Shown one piece after another: positions 52,672 through 61,260 of a stretch of 64,000 nt of DNA. Source of the stretch: Dyadobacter sp. Leaf189 (GTDB lineage Bacteria > Bacteroidota > Bacteroidia > Cytophagales > Spirosomataceae). Within the stretch, counting starts at the first letter, position 1; every line of letters begins with the position of its first letter. The notes under the pieces were generated by a model. That model saw nothing but the letters and a program-made list of their open reading frames with translations, searched no databases and had not been told where the DNA came from. The position numbers were made by a program, and so were the translations under genes. The DNA lies in the NCBI RefSeq assembly GCF_001424405.1, contig NZ_LMPS01000004.1, forward strand, positions 740,537-804,536, given 5' to 3'.

Positions 52672-53916
52672 GTGGATTTACTAAGATTTATAACAGCAGG
52701 ATCGGTTGACGATGGAAAAAGTACCTTAATCGGCCGCTTGCTTTTTGATACAAAAAATATCCTGGCCGATCAGATGGAAGCCATCGAACGCGCCAGCAAG
52801 ACACGTAATGCAGGTGAAATTGACCTTGCTTTACTTACGGACGGACTTCGGTCTGAGCGTGAGCAGGGGATTACCATTGATGTAGCCTACAAATATTTTC
52901 AGACGCCAAACCGCAAGTTTATCAGTATTGACGCACCTGGGCATATTCAGTATACCCGAAATATGGTAACCGGCGCATCGAATGCAGACCTGGCTATTAT
53001 TCTGGTTGACGCGCGTCACGGTGTAGTGGAACAAACCCGCAGACATTCGCTGATCGCTTCCATGCTCGGGATTCCGCATGTAATTGTGGCAGTTAACAAA
53101 ATGGACCTGGTTGGGAACTCGGAAGATGCATTCCTGGAAATTGCTAAATCTTATCAGGAACTGGCGCAGAAACTGGCGATCAAAGACCTGACGATCATTC
53201 CGGTAAGTGCATTGAACGGCGATAATATTGTAGACAGATCCACCAGCATGAACTGGTACACCGGTGAGACATTGCTTTCGGTTCTGGAAAATGTTAATGT
53301 GCTGAAAGACCAGAATCTGGAAGACGGCCGATTTGCAGTACAATATGTAATTCGTCCGCAAACCGACGAGCTGCATGATTACCGCGGCTATGCAGGGCGG
53401 GTACAGAGTGGCAGCTTTAAAAAGGGTGATCTGATCAAAGTTTTGCCTTCTGAGCAAGAATCTAAAATCGCTAAAATCGAATTTGGCGGAAACGAAATAG
53501 AAGAAGCCTCTGTTCTAGAATCGGTAACGATATTGCTTGAAGACGACATAGATATCAGCCGCGGCGATACCATTGTTTCATTGAACAACGCTCCTATTGT
53601 AAGTCAGGACATTGAAGCACTGGTTTGCTGGATGGACGACAGAAAGCCGCTGAAAGCAGGAAGCAAATACATCTTACAACACGGTACTGCCCGCTCCCGC
53701 TGCTCGATCCGTGACATTGAATATCAGATCGATATCAACTCTTACGAAAAGATCGACGAAGTTGACAGCTTGAAACTGAACGACGTTGCAAGAATTATAT
53801 TAAGAACAGCCCAGCCTATTGCTTACGATCCCTATCAGAAAAACCGCGCAAACGGCGCAGCAATTCTGATTGACGAGACATCAAATGTGACTGTGGGGGC
53901 TTGTATGATAGAATAA
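52672..53916 (+). CDS. cysN: Sulfate adenylyltransferase subunit 1 (GTPase)
   Basis: A 414-residue EF-Tu-like GTPase that drives APS synthesis by CysD. G1 is 'TAGSVDDGKSTLIGRLL' (residues 8-24), 'REQGITIDVAYKYF' is the switch I region, G3 'DAPGHIQYT' and G4 'VNKMDLVG'. The start is GTG at 52672, which puts the P-loop at the expected place. It lacks the C-terminal APS-kinase domain of CysNC fusions, consistent with an APS-reductase route. Confidence 0.96.
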   Translation: MDLLRFITAGSVDDGKSTLIGRLLFDTKNILADQMEAIERASKTRNAGEIDLALLTDGLRSEREQGITIDVAYKYFQTPNRKFISIDAPGHIQYTRNMVTGASNADLAIILVDARHGVVEQTRRHSLIASMLGIPHVIVAVNKMDLVGNSEDAFLEIAKSYQELAQKLAIKDLTIIPVSALNGDNIVDRSTSMNWYTGETLLSVLENVNVLKDQNLEDGRFAVQYVIRPQTDELHDYRGYAGRVQSGSFKKGDLIKVLPSEQESKIAKIEFGGNEIEEASVLESVTILLEDDIDISRGDTIVSLNNAPIVSQDIEALVCWMDDRKPLKAGSKYILQHGTARSRCSIRDIEYQIDINSYEKIDEVDSLKLNDVARIILRTAQPIAYDPYQKNRANGAAILIDETSNVTVGACMIE

Positions 53917-54045
53917 TGCTGCAATTGCCCGGCGGCCCGGTGCGCTCAGCATGACAAGTTGCTCAGCGCAACCAATTAATACCCTGAAAGGCAACACACA
54001 CACACAAACAATATACTATTCCGATAGAAGAAAAGAATATATACC
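53917..54045. repeat. Gap with partial dispersed repeat and CA run
   Basis: It contains GCGCTCAGCATGACAAG, similar to an arm of the repeat at 41073-41100, a partly complementary TTGCTCAGCGCAA, and a short (CA)n tract just before the sulfite reductase leader. No convincing promoter was found. Confidence 0.45.
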
Positions 54046-56274
54046 ATGAGCGAAATATTGATTTCTGACAAAGTATCCGCCGTTGCAAAGCGTGATATCA
54101 TTGATTTGAACAACAAAATCAATGCGTTTAATACGGGCGAAACACCGGAAGAAGCATTCCGTAAATTTCGTCTGACACGCGGTGTATACGGTCAGCGCCA
54201 GCCTGGTGTGCAAATGATCCGTATCAAACTACCTTACGGGCGCATTACCGCAGACCAGCTCGTTCGCATTGCAGATACCTCCGACAAGTTCGCAACCGGA
54301 AACCTTCATGCTACCACGCGCCAGGATATCCAGCTGCACTTTGTAAAACTGGCGGATTCACCTCAATTGTGGGCAGACCTGGAAGATGCCGGAATTACCT
54401 TGAAAGAGGCTTGTGGTAATACCATTCGCAATGTTACTGCATCTTCTATCGCGGGAATTGATCCTGACGAACCATTTGACGTAACGCCGCTTACGCATTC
54501 GATTTTTCAATATTTCCTCCGTAATCCTATTAACCAGGACATGGGCCGGAAATTCAAGATTGCGGTTTCATCTTCTGAGAAAGACTCTGCCCTTGCATTC
54601 ATTCACGATGTGGGTTTGATCGCTAAAATGGGTGTGAACGAAGCCGGAGAATCTGTAAAAGGATTTAAAGTGCTGATCGGCGGCGGCCTGGGCGCGCAGC
54701 CTTTTTCGGCACAGACCGCTTTCGAATTCCTGGAAGAAAAAGATGTTATTCCTTTTATAGAAGCATTACTCCGCGTTTTTGACCGCTATGGAGAGCGCGT
54801 ACGTCGCCACAAGGCACGTATGAAGTTTCTTTTAAATGACCTGGGTCTGGAAGAAATGATGGCGCGTGTGGAGGAACAACGCGTAGCATTGAAAAACAAG
54901 GTTTTCACAATTCCTGAGGATCTTTTTGGAACCAAGGAAATTGAATCCATTACTTACGCGCCACGTCCTTCACTGAGCGAAGCTGAGATCCTCAAAATCG
55001 CCGCTGAAAGCATTGAGGCAGACAAGCTGGATATTTTCACAAAATGGCTTCGCACCAACACTTTTGAACAAAAACAAAAAGGCTGGTATGCGGTACAACT
55101 GAGGGTATTGCTGGGAGATATGAACTCCAATATCGCCCGTAGCCTGGCGGATGTTGTACGCAAGTACGCAGCCGATGATATCCGCGTGACTGTTAACCAG
55201 GGATACATTCTGCGCTTTGTAAAAGGCGAAGATCTGGTTGCGATTTACCACGAACTGGCTAAGCTCGGACTGGTTACGCCTGGTTTCGACAGTACCATGG
55301 ACATTACTACCTGCCCTGGAACCGATACCTGTAACCTGGCAATTTCCAGCAGCTACGGAATTACCCGTGTACTGGAAGATGTAATGCGCGACGAATATCC
55401 TGAGATGATCTACAATCAGGATATCAAGATTAAGATCAGCGGCTGTATGAATGGTTGCGGTCAGCACAATGCGTGTAATATCGGTTTCCACGGAAGCTCG
55501 ATTAAGAACGGCAAGCTGGTACTTCCTGCATTGCAGGTACTACTTGGCGGCGGCTTTACAGGCGACGGTGTCGGACTGATCGGCGACAAGGTGATTAAAG
55601 TTCCTACCAAACGCGGACCGGAAGCTTTAAGGCTGCTTTTTAATGATTACGAGGCAAATGCTTTCGATGGTGAGTATTATAACCAGTACTACCAGCGCCA
55701 GACCAAGAATTACTTTTTCCAACTCCTGAAACCACTCGCTGACTTGTCAACCTTGCAGGATGATGATTATCGCGACTGGGATCATGATGAGCTGTTTAAA
55801 ACGGAGATTGGTGTTGGTGAATGTGCGAGCGTACTGGTTGACCTGGTTGCTACGACGATCACCGAAGGTCAGGAAAAACTGAATCTTGCAAAAGAGAATT
55901 TTGAATCCGGTATTTGGGCAGATGCCATTTACCATGCATATAACGTGCTTATCACTGGTGCTAAGGGATTATTGATGACGAAGGATGTCAATACCAATAC
56001 ACAATATGGTATTGTCAACGATTTCGAAACACATTTCGGACAAGATTTCAAGTATGAAACTCCTGCCGAATTCCAGCTGCCAGAAAAAGCGGAAACTCCA
56101 TTCAAATCGTTGGCTTTCAGCATTAATAAGTTTGAGCCCACGCAGGAGTTTGCAACATACTTTATCAGCACTGCGGCTCAATTCCTCGATTTCGTAAGAG
56201 ATACCCGCGAAAGCCAGCTCGCCGAAACAGGCGAACCTGTATTGCAGGAGCTTTCGTTTGGAAAAGATAGTTAA
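54046..56274 (+). CDS. Nitrite/sulfite reductase (siroheme, 4Fe-4S) with long C-terminal extension
   Basis: A 742-residue enzyme that reduces sulfite to sulfide with six electrons. The siroheme/4Fe-4S ligands are Cys423 and Cys429 ('TTCPGTDTCNLAI'), and Cys467 and Cys471 ('ISGCMNGCGQHNACN'). N-terminal 'ATGNLHATTRQDIQLHFV' is the siroheme-binding repeat. No CysJ flavoprotein gene is nearby, so a ferredoxin-type donor is likely. About 170 extra residues after position 570 are helical ('GIWADAIYHAYNVLITGAKGLL') and resemble a HEPN-like bundle, with no evident RNase motif. The sulfur neighbours favour sulfite over nitrite. Confidence 0.9.
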   Translation: MSEILISDKVSAVAKRDIIDLNNKINAFNTGETPEEAFRKFRLTRGVYGQRQPGVQMIRIKLPYGRITADQLVRIADTSDKFATGNLHATTRQDIQLHFVKLADSPQLWADLEDAGITLKEACGNTIRNVTASSIAGIDPDEPFDVTPLTHSIFQYFLRNPINQDMGRKFKIAVSSSEKDSALAFIHDVGLIAKMGVNEAGESVKGFKVLIGGGLGAQPFSAQTAFEFLEEKDVIPFIEALLRVFDRYGERVRRHKARMKFLLNDLGLEEMMARVEEQRVALKNKVFTIPEDLFGTKEIESITYAPRPSLSEAEILKIAAESIEADKLDIFTKWLRTNTFEQKQKGWYAVQLRVLLGDMNSNIARSLADVVRKYAADDIRVTVNQGYILRFVKGEDLVAIYHELAKLGLVTPGFDSTMDITTCPGTDTCNLAISSSYGITRVLEDVMRDEYPEMIYNQDIKIKISGCMNGCGQHNACNIGFHGSSIKNGKLVLPALQVLLGGGFTGDGVGLIGDKVIKVPTKRGPEALRLLFNDYEANAFDGEYYNQYYQRQTKNYFFQLLKPLADLSTLQDDDYRDWDHDELFKTEIGVGECASVLVDLVATTITEGQEKLNLAKENFESGIWADAIYHAYNVLITGAKGLLMTKDVNTNTQYGIVNDFETHFGQDFKYETPAEFQLPEKAETPFKSLAFSINKFEPTQEFATYFISTAAQFLDFVRDTRESQLAETGEPVLQELSFGKDS

Positions 56275-56358
56275 AATGGCTTTCGGCTTTCGGCTACCAG
56301 CTTTCGGCTTTTCAAAAGTGCCGACTGCCGATAACCGAAAGCCGAAGTCCCCCAAGAT
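56275..56358. repeat. Inverted GGCTTTCGGCTTTCGGC-type repeats
   Basis: Two or three copies of GGCTTTCGGC on the left are complementary to GCCGATAACCGAAAGCCG on the right. The hairpin fills the gap between the sulfite reductase and cobA genes. Confidence 0.6.
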
Positions 56359-57123
56359 ATGAAACTTACATTAATCGGTGCAGGGCCGGGAGATCCGGAT
56401 CTGATCACCTTAAAGGGAGTTAAGGCGCTGCAAAAAGCCAAAGTCGTGTTGTACGATTCCCTTGCTCACCCCTCACTTCTTGATTATTGCCCCGACGAAT
56501 GTGTTAAAATTCTCGTTGGGAAACGCTTTGGCAAAACCAGCTGCGGACAGGATGAGATCAATGATCTGATCGTTGAAAAAGCCAGACAATACGGAGCTGT
56601 TGTGCGACTCAAAGGGGGTGATTCCTTTATTTTCGGCCGCGGCTATGAAGAAGTCGTTTTTGCTGCGGAACATGGTATTGAATCAGAGATTATTCCGGGT
56701 ATTTCAAGCAGTTATGCGGTTCCTGCGTTGGCGGGTATTCCGCTGACCTCTCGGGGTGTAAGTGAGAGTTTTTGGGTGATAACAGGCACTACCAAAGCGC
56801 ACGAGCTATCGAAAGACCTGCATCTGGCCGCCCAATCTTCCGCCACTGTTGTAGTGTTAATGGGACTTCACAAACTGGAAGAGATCGTTGAAATGTATTC
56901 AGGTTTGAACAAAACGGACGAGCCGATAGCGATCATCCAGAATGGTACGCTGGAAAACCAGAAGGTGGTAACAGGAAAAATCAGTAATATCCTGCCGCTT
57001 TCGAAAGTAAGCGAAATTGGCTCTCCTGCTATTATGGTGATTGGAAAAGTAGCCGCTTTACCCGATTTGTCTATTCAAAAAGTAAAGGAAATGATGCAGA
57101 AAAGCAGCTCTGTCGCAAACTAA
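56359..57123 (+). CDS. cobA: Uroporphyrinogen-III C-methyltransferase
   Basis: A 254-residue SAM-dependent methylase that makes precorrin-2, the first step to siroheme, the cofactor of the sulfite reductase just upstream. 'LIGAGPGDPDLITLKGVKAL' (residues 4-23), 'VRLKGGDSFIFGRGYEEVVF' near residue 80, and 'GISSSYAVPALAGIPLTSRG' near 115 are diagnostic. It is the stand-alone form without the CysG dehydrogenase/chelatase part; that function must be supplied elsewhere. Confidence 0.95.
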   Translation: MKLTLIGAGPGDPDLITLKGVKALQKAKVVLYDSLAHPSLLDYCPDECVKILVGKRFGKTSCGQDEINDLIVEKARQYGAVVRLKGGDSFIFGRGYEEVVFAAEHGIESEIIPGISSSYAVPALAGIPLTSRGVSESFWVITGTTKAHELSKDLHLAAQSSATVVVLMGLHKLEEIVEMYSGLNKTDEPIAIIQNGTLENQKVVTGKISNILPLSKVSEIGSPAIMVIGKVAALPDLSIQKVKEMMQKSSSVAN

Positions 57124-57126
57124 GTT

Positions 57127-57465
57127 TCAGAGCAGCCGGATCAGCCAGTGAAGGTCAACTACTCTCCCTTTCTGGTGAAATTCAAGAAAATAGATAATGC
57201 CCGCCAGGATCAGATAGCTGACAAATAGCCACTTCTTTTTGATCTCATACTGATCGTGATGGTGAAAGTAATCGTAGACCATCGCAGCTGTAAAACCGAA
57301 GATCATGAATGCGAAGGAAAGTAACCCGCAATCCTGCCGGTATTGCATATAGGTATGCAATGCAGGTGCACCCAGGACCAGGTACAGCATCCACATACCG
57401 AACCCCATCCTGTACAAGTACACGCTTAGGCGGCGATCATTTTTGATGTCAAATAATCCTTCCAA
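57127..57465 (-). CDS. Small membrane protein of unknown function
   Basis: A 112-residue protein with three hydrophobic helices ('GMWMLYLVLGAPALHTYM', 'LLSFAFMIFGFTAAMVY', 'WLFVSYLILAGIIYFLEF') and a His-rich loop 'FHHHDQ'. The start appears to be TTG at 57465; an ATG 57 bp inside would drop a charged N-terminus. It is convergent with cobA (3 bp gap). The family is not recognised. Confidence 0.6.
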   Translation of the reverse strand: MEGLFDIKNDRRLSVYLYRMGFGMWMLYLVLGAPALHTYMQYRQDCGLLSFAFMIFGFTAAMVYDYFHHHDQYEIKKKWLFVSYLILAGIIYFLEFHQKGRVVDLHWLIRLL

Positions 57466-57649
57466 ATGAGTTCATGCGGGTGTTTGAAAGAGTGAATCTA
57501 ACAAAATTTGTCAACAAAGCCAACCATTGAGCGCGCTACTGCCGCGGCCTCAACATCTCTCCCTTTGCCTAAATCAGCCAGCATTTCCTTTCATAGTTTG
57601 ACCGGAACTATTTTTTTTGTAGAATGCTTCTTTTTGAAAGGATTTAGTA

Positions 57650-58564
57650 ATGAAGACATTTTCTACCAGGCTCCTTCTATCATTTCTTACTGCGATTTCG
57701 AGGCTTTCCTGGAAGAAGTTATATAAACTTTCCGACATATTCCGCTACCTGATATTCAATGTGGGAAACTACCGCAAGAGTGTGATTATCAGTAATTTAA
57801 AGAATAGTTTTCCTACATATAGCGACTCGGAGATCCAGGCAATTGCCAAACGCTACTACAAGAACTTCACCGACATTATTTTTGAAACGATCAAGATGAT
57901 ATCCATTTCCAGGGAAGACTTACTGGAAAGGTTTGATCTTGAAATGCCGATCCTCGACCACTATCATGAAAAAGGACAAAATGTGGTGGTCATGGCTGGT
58001 CACCTAGGCAACTGGGAAATGCTCAATCTGTTTGCCTCCGCCAAACTATCCTACCAGATCATTGTCGTTTACCACGAGCTTGCCAACGACGTTTTCGATG
58101 ACTGGTTTCGCAGTTTCCGCACGCGTTTCGGGACAGAAATGGTACCTATGAAAGACGCGATCAGCAAAGCACTTGAACCGCGCGACAAACCATTTCTGTT
58201 TGTACTGATCAATGATCAGTCCCCTGTTCCGGAAAAAGCATACTGGACTACATTCCTGCATCAGGACACTGGCTTTTTCCGAGGCGGTGAACTGATCGCG
58301 CGCAGGCTGAATGCGCCCGTTTTGTATATGGGAATCGCCAAAAGCCGGACGAAAAGGGGCTTTTACAAGGCCAGCTTTAAACTGATTACAGAAACTCCGA
58401 GGCTGGAACCGACCAATGCGATCCTGCAAAGTCAGATACAGCATTTGGAAGAAGATATCATTGCACAGCCGGATAACTGGTTGTGGAGTCACCGCCGCTG
58501 GAAGCATCGCCGGCCGGCCAATCTCCTCCCCAATCAGCAACGCCAAGAACTTCAAAGTGAATAA
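57650..58564 (+). CDS. Lysophospholipid/lipid A acyltransferase (LpxL/HtrB family)
   Basis: A 304-residue inner-membrane acyltransferase of the lipid A biosynthesis family. An N-terminal membrane helix is followed by 'YRKSVIISNLKNSFPTYSD' and the catalytic HxxxxE motif in 'MAGHLGNWEMLNLF' near residue 117. 'FLFVLINDQSPVPEKAYWTTFL' is another conserved block. It probably adds a secondary acyl chain to lipid A. The gene end overlaps the GT9 start by 8 bp, linking it to surface glycan or LPS synthesis. Confidence 0.88.
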   Translation: MKTFSTRLLLSFLTAISRLSWKKLYKLSDIFRYLIFNVGNYRKSVIISNLKNSFPTYSDSEIQAIAKRYYKNFTDIIFETIKMISISREDLLERFDLEMPILDHYHEKGQNVVVMAGHLGNWEMLNLFASAKLSYQIIVVYHELANDVFDDWFRSFRTRFGTEMVPMKDAISKALEPRDKPFLFVLINDQSPVPEKAYWTTFLHQDTGFFRGGELIARRLNAPVLYMGIAKSRTKRGFYKASFKLITETPRLEPTNAILQSQIQHLEEDIIAQPDNWLWSHRRWKHRRPANLLPNQQRQELQSE

Positions 58565-59543
58565 ACCTGCCAAATTCCTGATTTTACGCTTCTCTTCAAT
58601 CGGAGATATTATCCTGACAACTCCGGTAGTGAGGTGTTTGAAAAAGCAATATCCCGGCGCTGAGATCCACTATTTTACCAAAAGCAAGTTCGAGTTCCTG
58701 TTGCGGGACAATCCTTATATTGACAAAATCTGGCTGCTGGAAAAGAACACGAAGGAATTGCTCGCACAACTCAAAGCCGAAAATTTCGACTACCTGATTG
58801 ATCTTCATCATAATGTCCGCACGCTGCGTATCAAGTTTGCACTGGGCGTTCCGGCTGTCAGCTTCAAAAAACTGAATGTGCAAAAGTGGCTGCTCACGCA
58901 ATTCAAGATCAATTACCTGCCCGATGTACATATCGTGGACAGGAATATGGATACTCTTAAAGGTTTTGGTGTAGTAAACGACGCCGAGGGGCTCGATTAT
59001 TTCATTCCTTATAAAGACCACGTAGAAACCGGGTGGCTGCCCGCCGCGCATCAAAACGGGTTTGTTGCCTACGCGATCGGTGGTCAGCATGGTACCAAAA
59101 AGTTACCGGTTGAGCGAATGATTGAACTTTGTAAAAAAATCAACTACCCGACCATTCTTCTCGGCGGCCCCGAGGATTTTGACAATGGTGAAAAAATAAC
59201 AGCCGCATTACCCGGCGGACTGATCTTCAACAGCTGCGGCAAATACAATTTTAACCAGTCGGCTTCACTGATCCGCCATGCAAAAATCGTTTTTTCCCAC
59301 GATACCGGCTTAATGCACGTAGCGGCTGCATTCAGGAAAAAAGTGTACTCGATCTGGGGCAATACAGTCCCCGAATTTGGCATGTATCCTTACAAAACCA
59401 CATTTGAAGTTTTGGAAAGGAAAGGACTGAGCTGTCGTCCCTGTTCCAAGATCGGCTACAAATCATGTCCGCAGAAACACTTCAAATGCATGAACGAGAT
59501 TTCATTCTCTTTCCCGATCAAAGAACTACCGCCTGAAAAATAG
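58557..59543 (+). CDS. Glycosyltransferase family 9 (heptosyltransferase-like)
   Basis: A 328-residue protein from a GTG at 58557, chosen because the upstream in-frame region lies inside the acyltransferase gene and because 'KFLILRFSSIGDIILTTPVV' is the normal GT9 N-terminus. The C-terminal nucleotide-sugar site has 'PTILLGGPEDF' and 'VFSHDTGLMHVAAAFRKKVYSIWG'. The final cysteines in 'LSCRPCSKIGYKSCP' are common in this family. It probably transfers a heptose-like sugar to the LPS core. Confidence 0.9.
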   Translation: MNKPAKFLILRFSSIGDIILTTPVVRCLKKQYPGAEIHYFTKSKFEFLLRDNPYIDKIWLLEKNTKELLAQLKAENFDYLIDLHHNVRTLRIKFALGVPAVSFKKLNVQKWLLTQFKINYLPDVHIVDRNMDTLKGFGVVNDAEGLDYFIPYKDHVETGWLPAAHQNGFVAYAIGGQHGTKKLPVERMIELCKKINYPTILLGGPEDFDNGEKITAALPGGLIFNSCGKYNFNQSASLIRHAKIVFSHDTGLMHVAAAFRKKVYSIWGNTVPEFGMYPYKTTFEVLERKGLSCRPCSKIGYKSCPQKHFKCMNEISFSFPIKELPPEK

Positions 59544-59590
59544 TGTTAATTTCCATGATCAATTAAAGGCAAATCCACCAACCCAGATTC

Positions 59591-60499
59591 ATGACAAAAA
59601 AAGTAAACATAGGTTTGGTACAAATGAGCTGTACCGCTGATGTTGAAGCCAATTTTCAGAAAGCAACTGTAAAAATCCGCGAGGCTGCCGCAAAAGGCGC
59701 TAACATTATCTGCCTGCAGGAGCTTTTCAAATCCCTTTATTTCTGCGATGTCGAGGACCATGGAAATTTCGCATTAGCCGAGGCAATTCCCGGACCTTCT
59801 ACCATAGAGCTCGGTGCACTTGCCAAAGAACTGGGGGTTGTGATCATCGCATCACTATTCGAGAAGCGTGCTCACGGCTTGTACCATAATACGACTGCCG
59901 TACTCGATGCAGACGGTGCTTACCTGGGGAAATACCGCAAAATGCACATTCCCGATGATCCCGGTTATTACGAAAAGTTCTATTTCACACCCGGAGATGC
60001 ACCTACCGGCGATCCGCAGGAGCAAGGTGACAAAGACGGTTACCGGATTTTTGAAACAAAATTTGCGAAAATCGGTGTGCTGATCTGCTGGGACCAATGG
60101 TACCCCGAAGCAGCGCGGATTACAAGTTTAATGGGCGCAGAAATCCTTTTCTACCCTACCGCAATCGGCTGGGATACCAACGAAACCGACCCGGCTACGA
60201 ATGAGGAACAGTACGGAGCCTGGCAGACTATCCAGCGCGGACACGCTGTCGCAAATGGCGTTTACGTAGTGTCGGTGAACCGCGTCGGCCGCGAAGCAGA
60301 CCAGCAGTTCTGGGGAGGTTCATTCATCGCAAATCCGCATGGAAGATTGATATACCTGGCGCCGCATGAAGAGGAAGTTACACATGTACAGGAACTTGAT
60401 CTCCAAAAGCTCGACCATTACCGTACTACCTGGCCATTCCTACGCGACCGACGGGTGGATTCGTACAGGCCGATATTAAAGAGGTACATTGACGCTTAA
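59591..60499 (+). CDS. aguB: N-carbamoylputrescine amidase-like carbon-nitrogen hydrolase
   Basis: A 302-residue nitrilase-superfamily enzyme. The catalytic triad is Glu44 ('CLQELFKS'), Lys117 ('GKYRKMHIPDD') and Cys166 ('GVLICWDQWYPEAAR'). 'FYPTAIGWDTNETDPATNEEQYGAWQ' features and 'HIPDDPGYYEKFYFTPGD' are typical of AguB, which turns N-carbamoylputrescine into putrescine. The partner agmatine deiminase is not in this window, so the assignment rests on sequence pattern alone. Confidence 0.88.
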   Translation: MTKKVNIGLVQMSCTADVEANFQKATVKIREAAAKGANIICLQELFKSLYFCDVEDHGNFALAEAIPGPSTIELGALAKELGVVIIASLFEKRAHGLYHNTTAVLDADGAYLGKYRKMHIPDDPGYYEKFYFTPGDAPTGDPQEQGDKDGYRIFETKFAKIGVLICWDQWYPEAARITSLMGAEILFYPTAIGWDTNETDPATNEEQYGAWQTIQRGHAVANGVYVVSVNRVGREADQQFWGGSFIANPHGRLIYLAPHEEEVTHVQELDLQKLDHYRTTWPFLRDRRVDSYRPILKRYIDA

Positions 60500-60523
60500 A
60501 TATAATTATTCCTGGTTTATACA

Positions 60524-60555
60524 AATAAGGCTTCTATCCGGAGCCTTATTTTTTT
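60524..60555 (+). terminator. Rho-independent terminator after aguB
   Basis: A 9 bp stem AATAAGGCT (60524-60532) / AGCCTTATT (60542-60550) followed by a T-tract to 60555, 25 bp past the aguB stop. Confidence 0.88.
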
Positions 60556-60821
60556 GTCCCTGACTTACGAAAACATTTTTAATCGGCATTTTCTTAAAAG
60601 TAACCATTTGTCACAAGACAGAATTCAATTCTAAACCTATAAACATCTATACAATAGCTATTTAGGAAGTATTATAGACAAAAATAACCTAGTAAAATGG
60701 TAGATAATCCTCAAAAGCAGGTTTATTGAAATTTTTTATCAGATTATTACAAAAGGATTTTATATAGATTTTAAATGACCAATTTTTATTGCAAAAAAGT
60801 CGACATTTTTAATCTAATCTC
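60556..60821. other. AT-rich intergenic stretch, nothing recognised
   Basis: About 265 bp of very AT-rich sequence with no convincing reading frame, repeat or RNA signature, upstream of the next promoter. Confidence 0.5.
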
Positions 60822-60851
60822 TTGCATCTTTTCACATTGTCAGTATATTTG
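60822..60851 (+). promoter_or_regulatory. Bacteroidetes-type promoter for the third SusC
   Basis: TTG (60822-60824), a 19 nt spacer and TATATTTG (60844-60851) match the consensus exactly. Transcription would begin near 60858, about 400 nt before the SusC ATG. Confidence 0.7.
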
Positions 60852-60857
60852 AGAAGT

Positions 60858-61260
60858 CGTTAAACGAATGACTGAACTTCTAAGCCGAGGGCATATTCGA
60901 GCCGCACATGAATATGTCTGATTGTTGAGAGAAGAACATACCAGGAACCGAAGGGATTATCTGTAATCTTTTCAGGGATGTTCACAACCAACATAATATA
61001 ATTTTTTTAATACTTATTTTCCCAGGACAACGTGGACAGGCACACTGCCAGGAGTAGCACTATGCTTTTTCCTTTGCATTCTTACCTGCCTGTCCTCGAT
61101 TAAAGAGGGTATTGCTTTCCGGAAAAGCAGTGTTGCAAGCTTATGGCTGTGTTGTTCTGTCCACGCGAAAGTGTGTGCGGCGCACGGCAGTGTGGACACC
61201 ACACAGCCATAACTTTTTTCTCCTGCTGAACACCAACTCACCATTTAACCTAACACTCCT
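60858..61260 (+). ncRNA. Long structured 5' leader, candidate cis-regulatory RNA or small RNA
   Basis: No protein-coding frame is convincing here. Hairpins: CATATTC/GAATATG (stem ends 60894-60916); GAACAT (60934-60939)/ATGTTC (60978-60983) enclosing GATTA-tctg-TAATC; GGACAGGCA-type (61034-61042)/TGCCTGTCC (61087-61095); and a perfect 12 bp stem TTATGGCTGTGT (61141-61152)/ACACAGCCATAA (61201-61212) followed by CTTTTTTC, like an attenuator. It does not match any riboswitch class I can recognise. Confidence 0.5.
61201..61219 (+). terminator. Possible attenuator hairpin before SusC
   Basis: This is the 3' arm and T-run of the 12 bp stem starting at 61141. The T-run ends about 42 bp before the SusC start codon, the usual place for transcription attenuation. 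Confidence 0.45.

Noticed and set aside
52831-53457. 208-codon minus-strand frame
   Set aside because: Antisense to cysN, which has all GTPase motifs.
60880-60985. 6S RNA or TPP riboswitch
   Set aside because: The hairpins are real, but neither the 6S closing stem and bubble nor the THI-box words could be found.
61014-61244. 76-codon minus-strand frame in the SusC leader
   Set aside because: The sequence folds into hairpins on the plus strand and the translated product shows no protein-like pattern.
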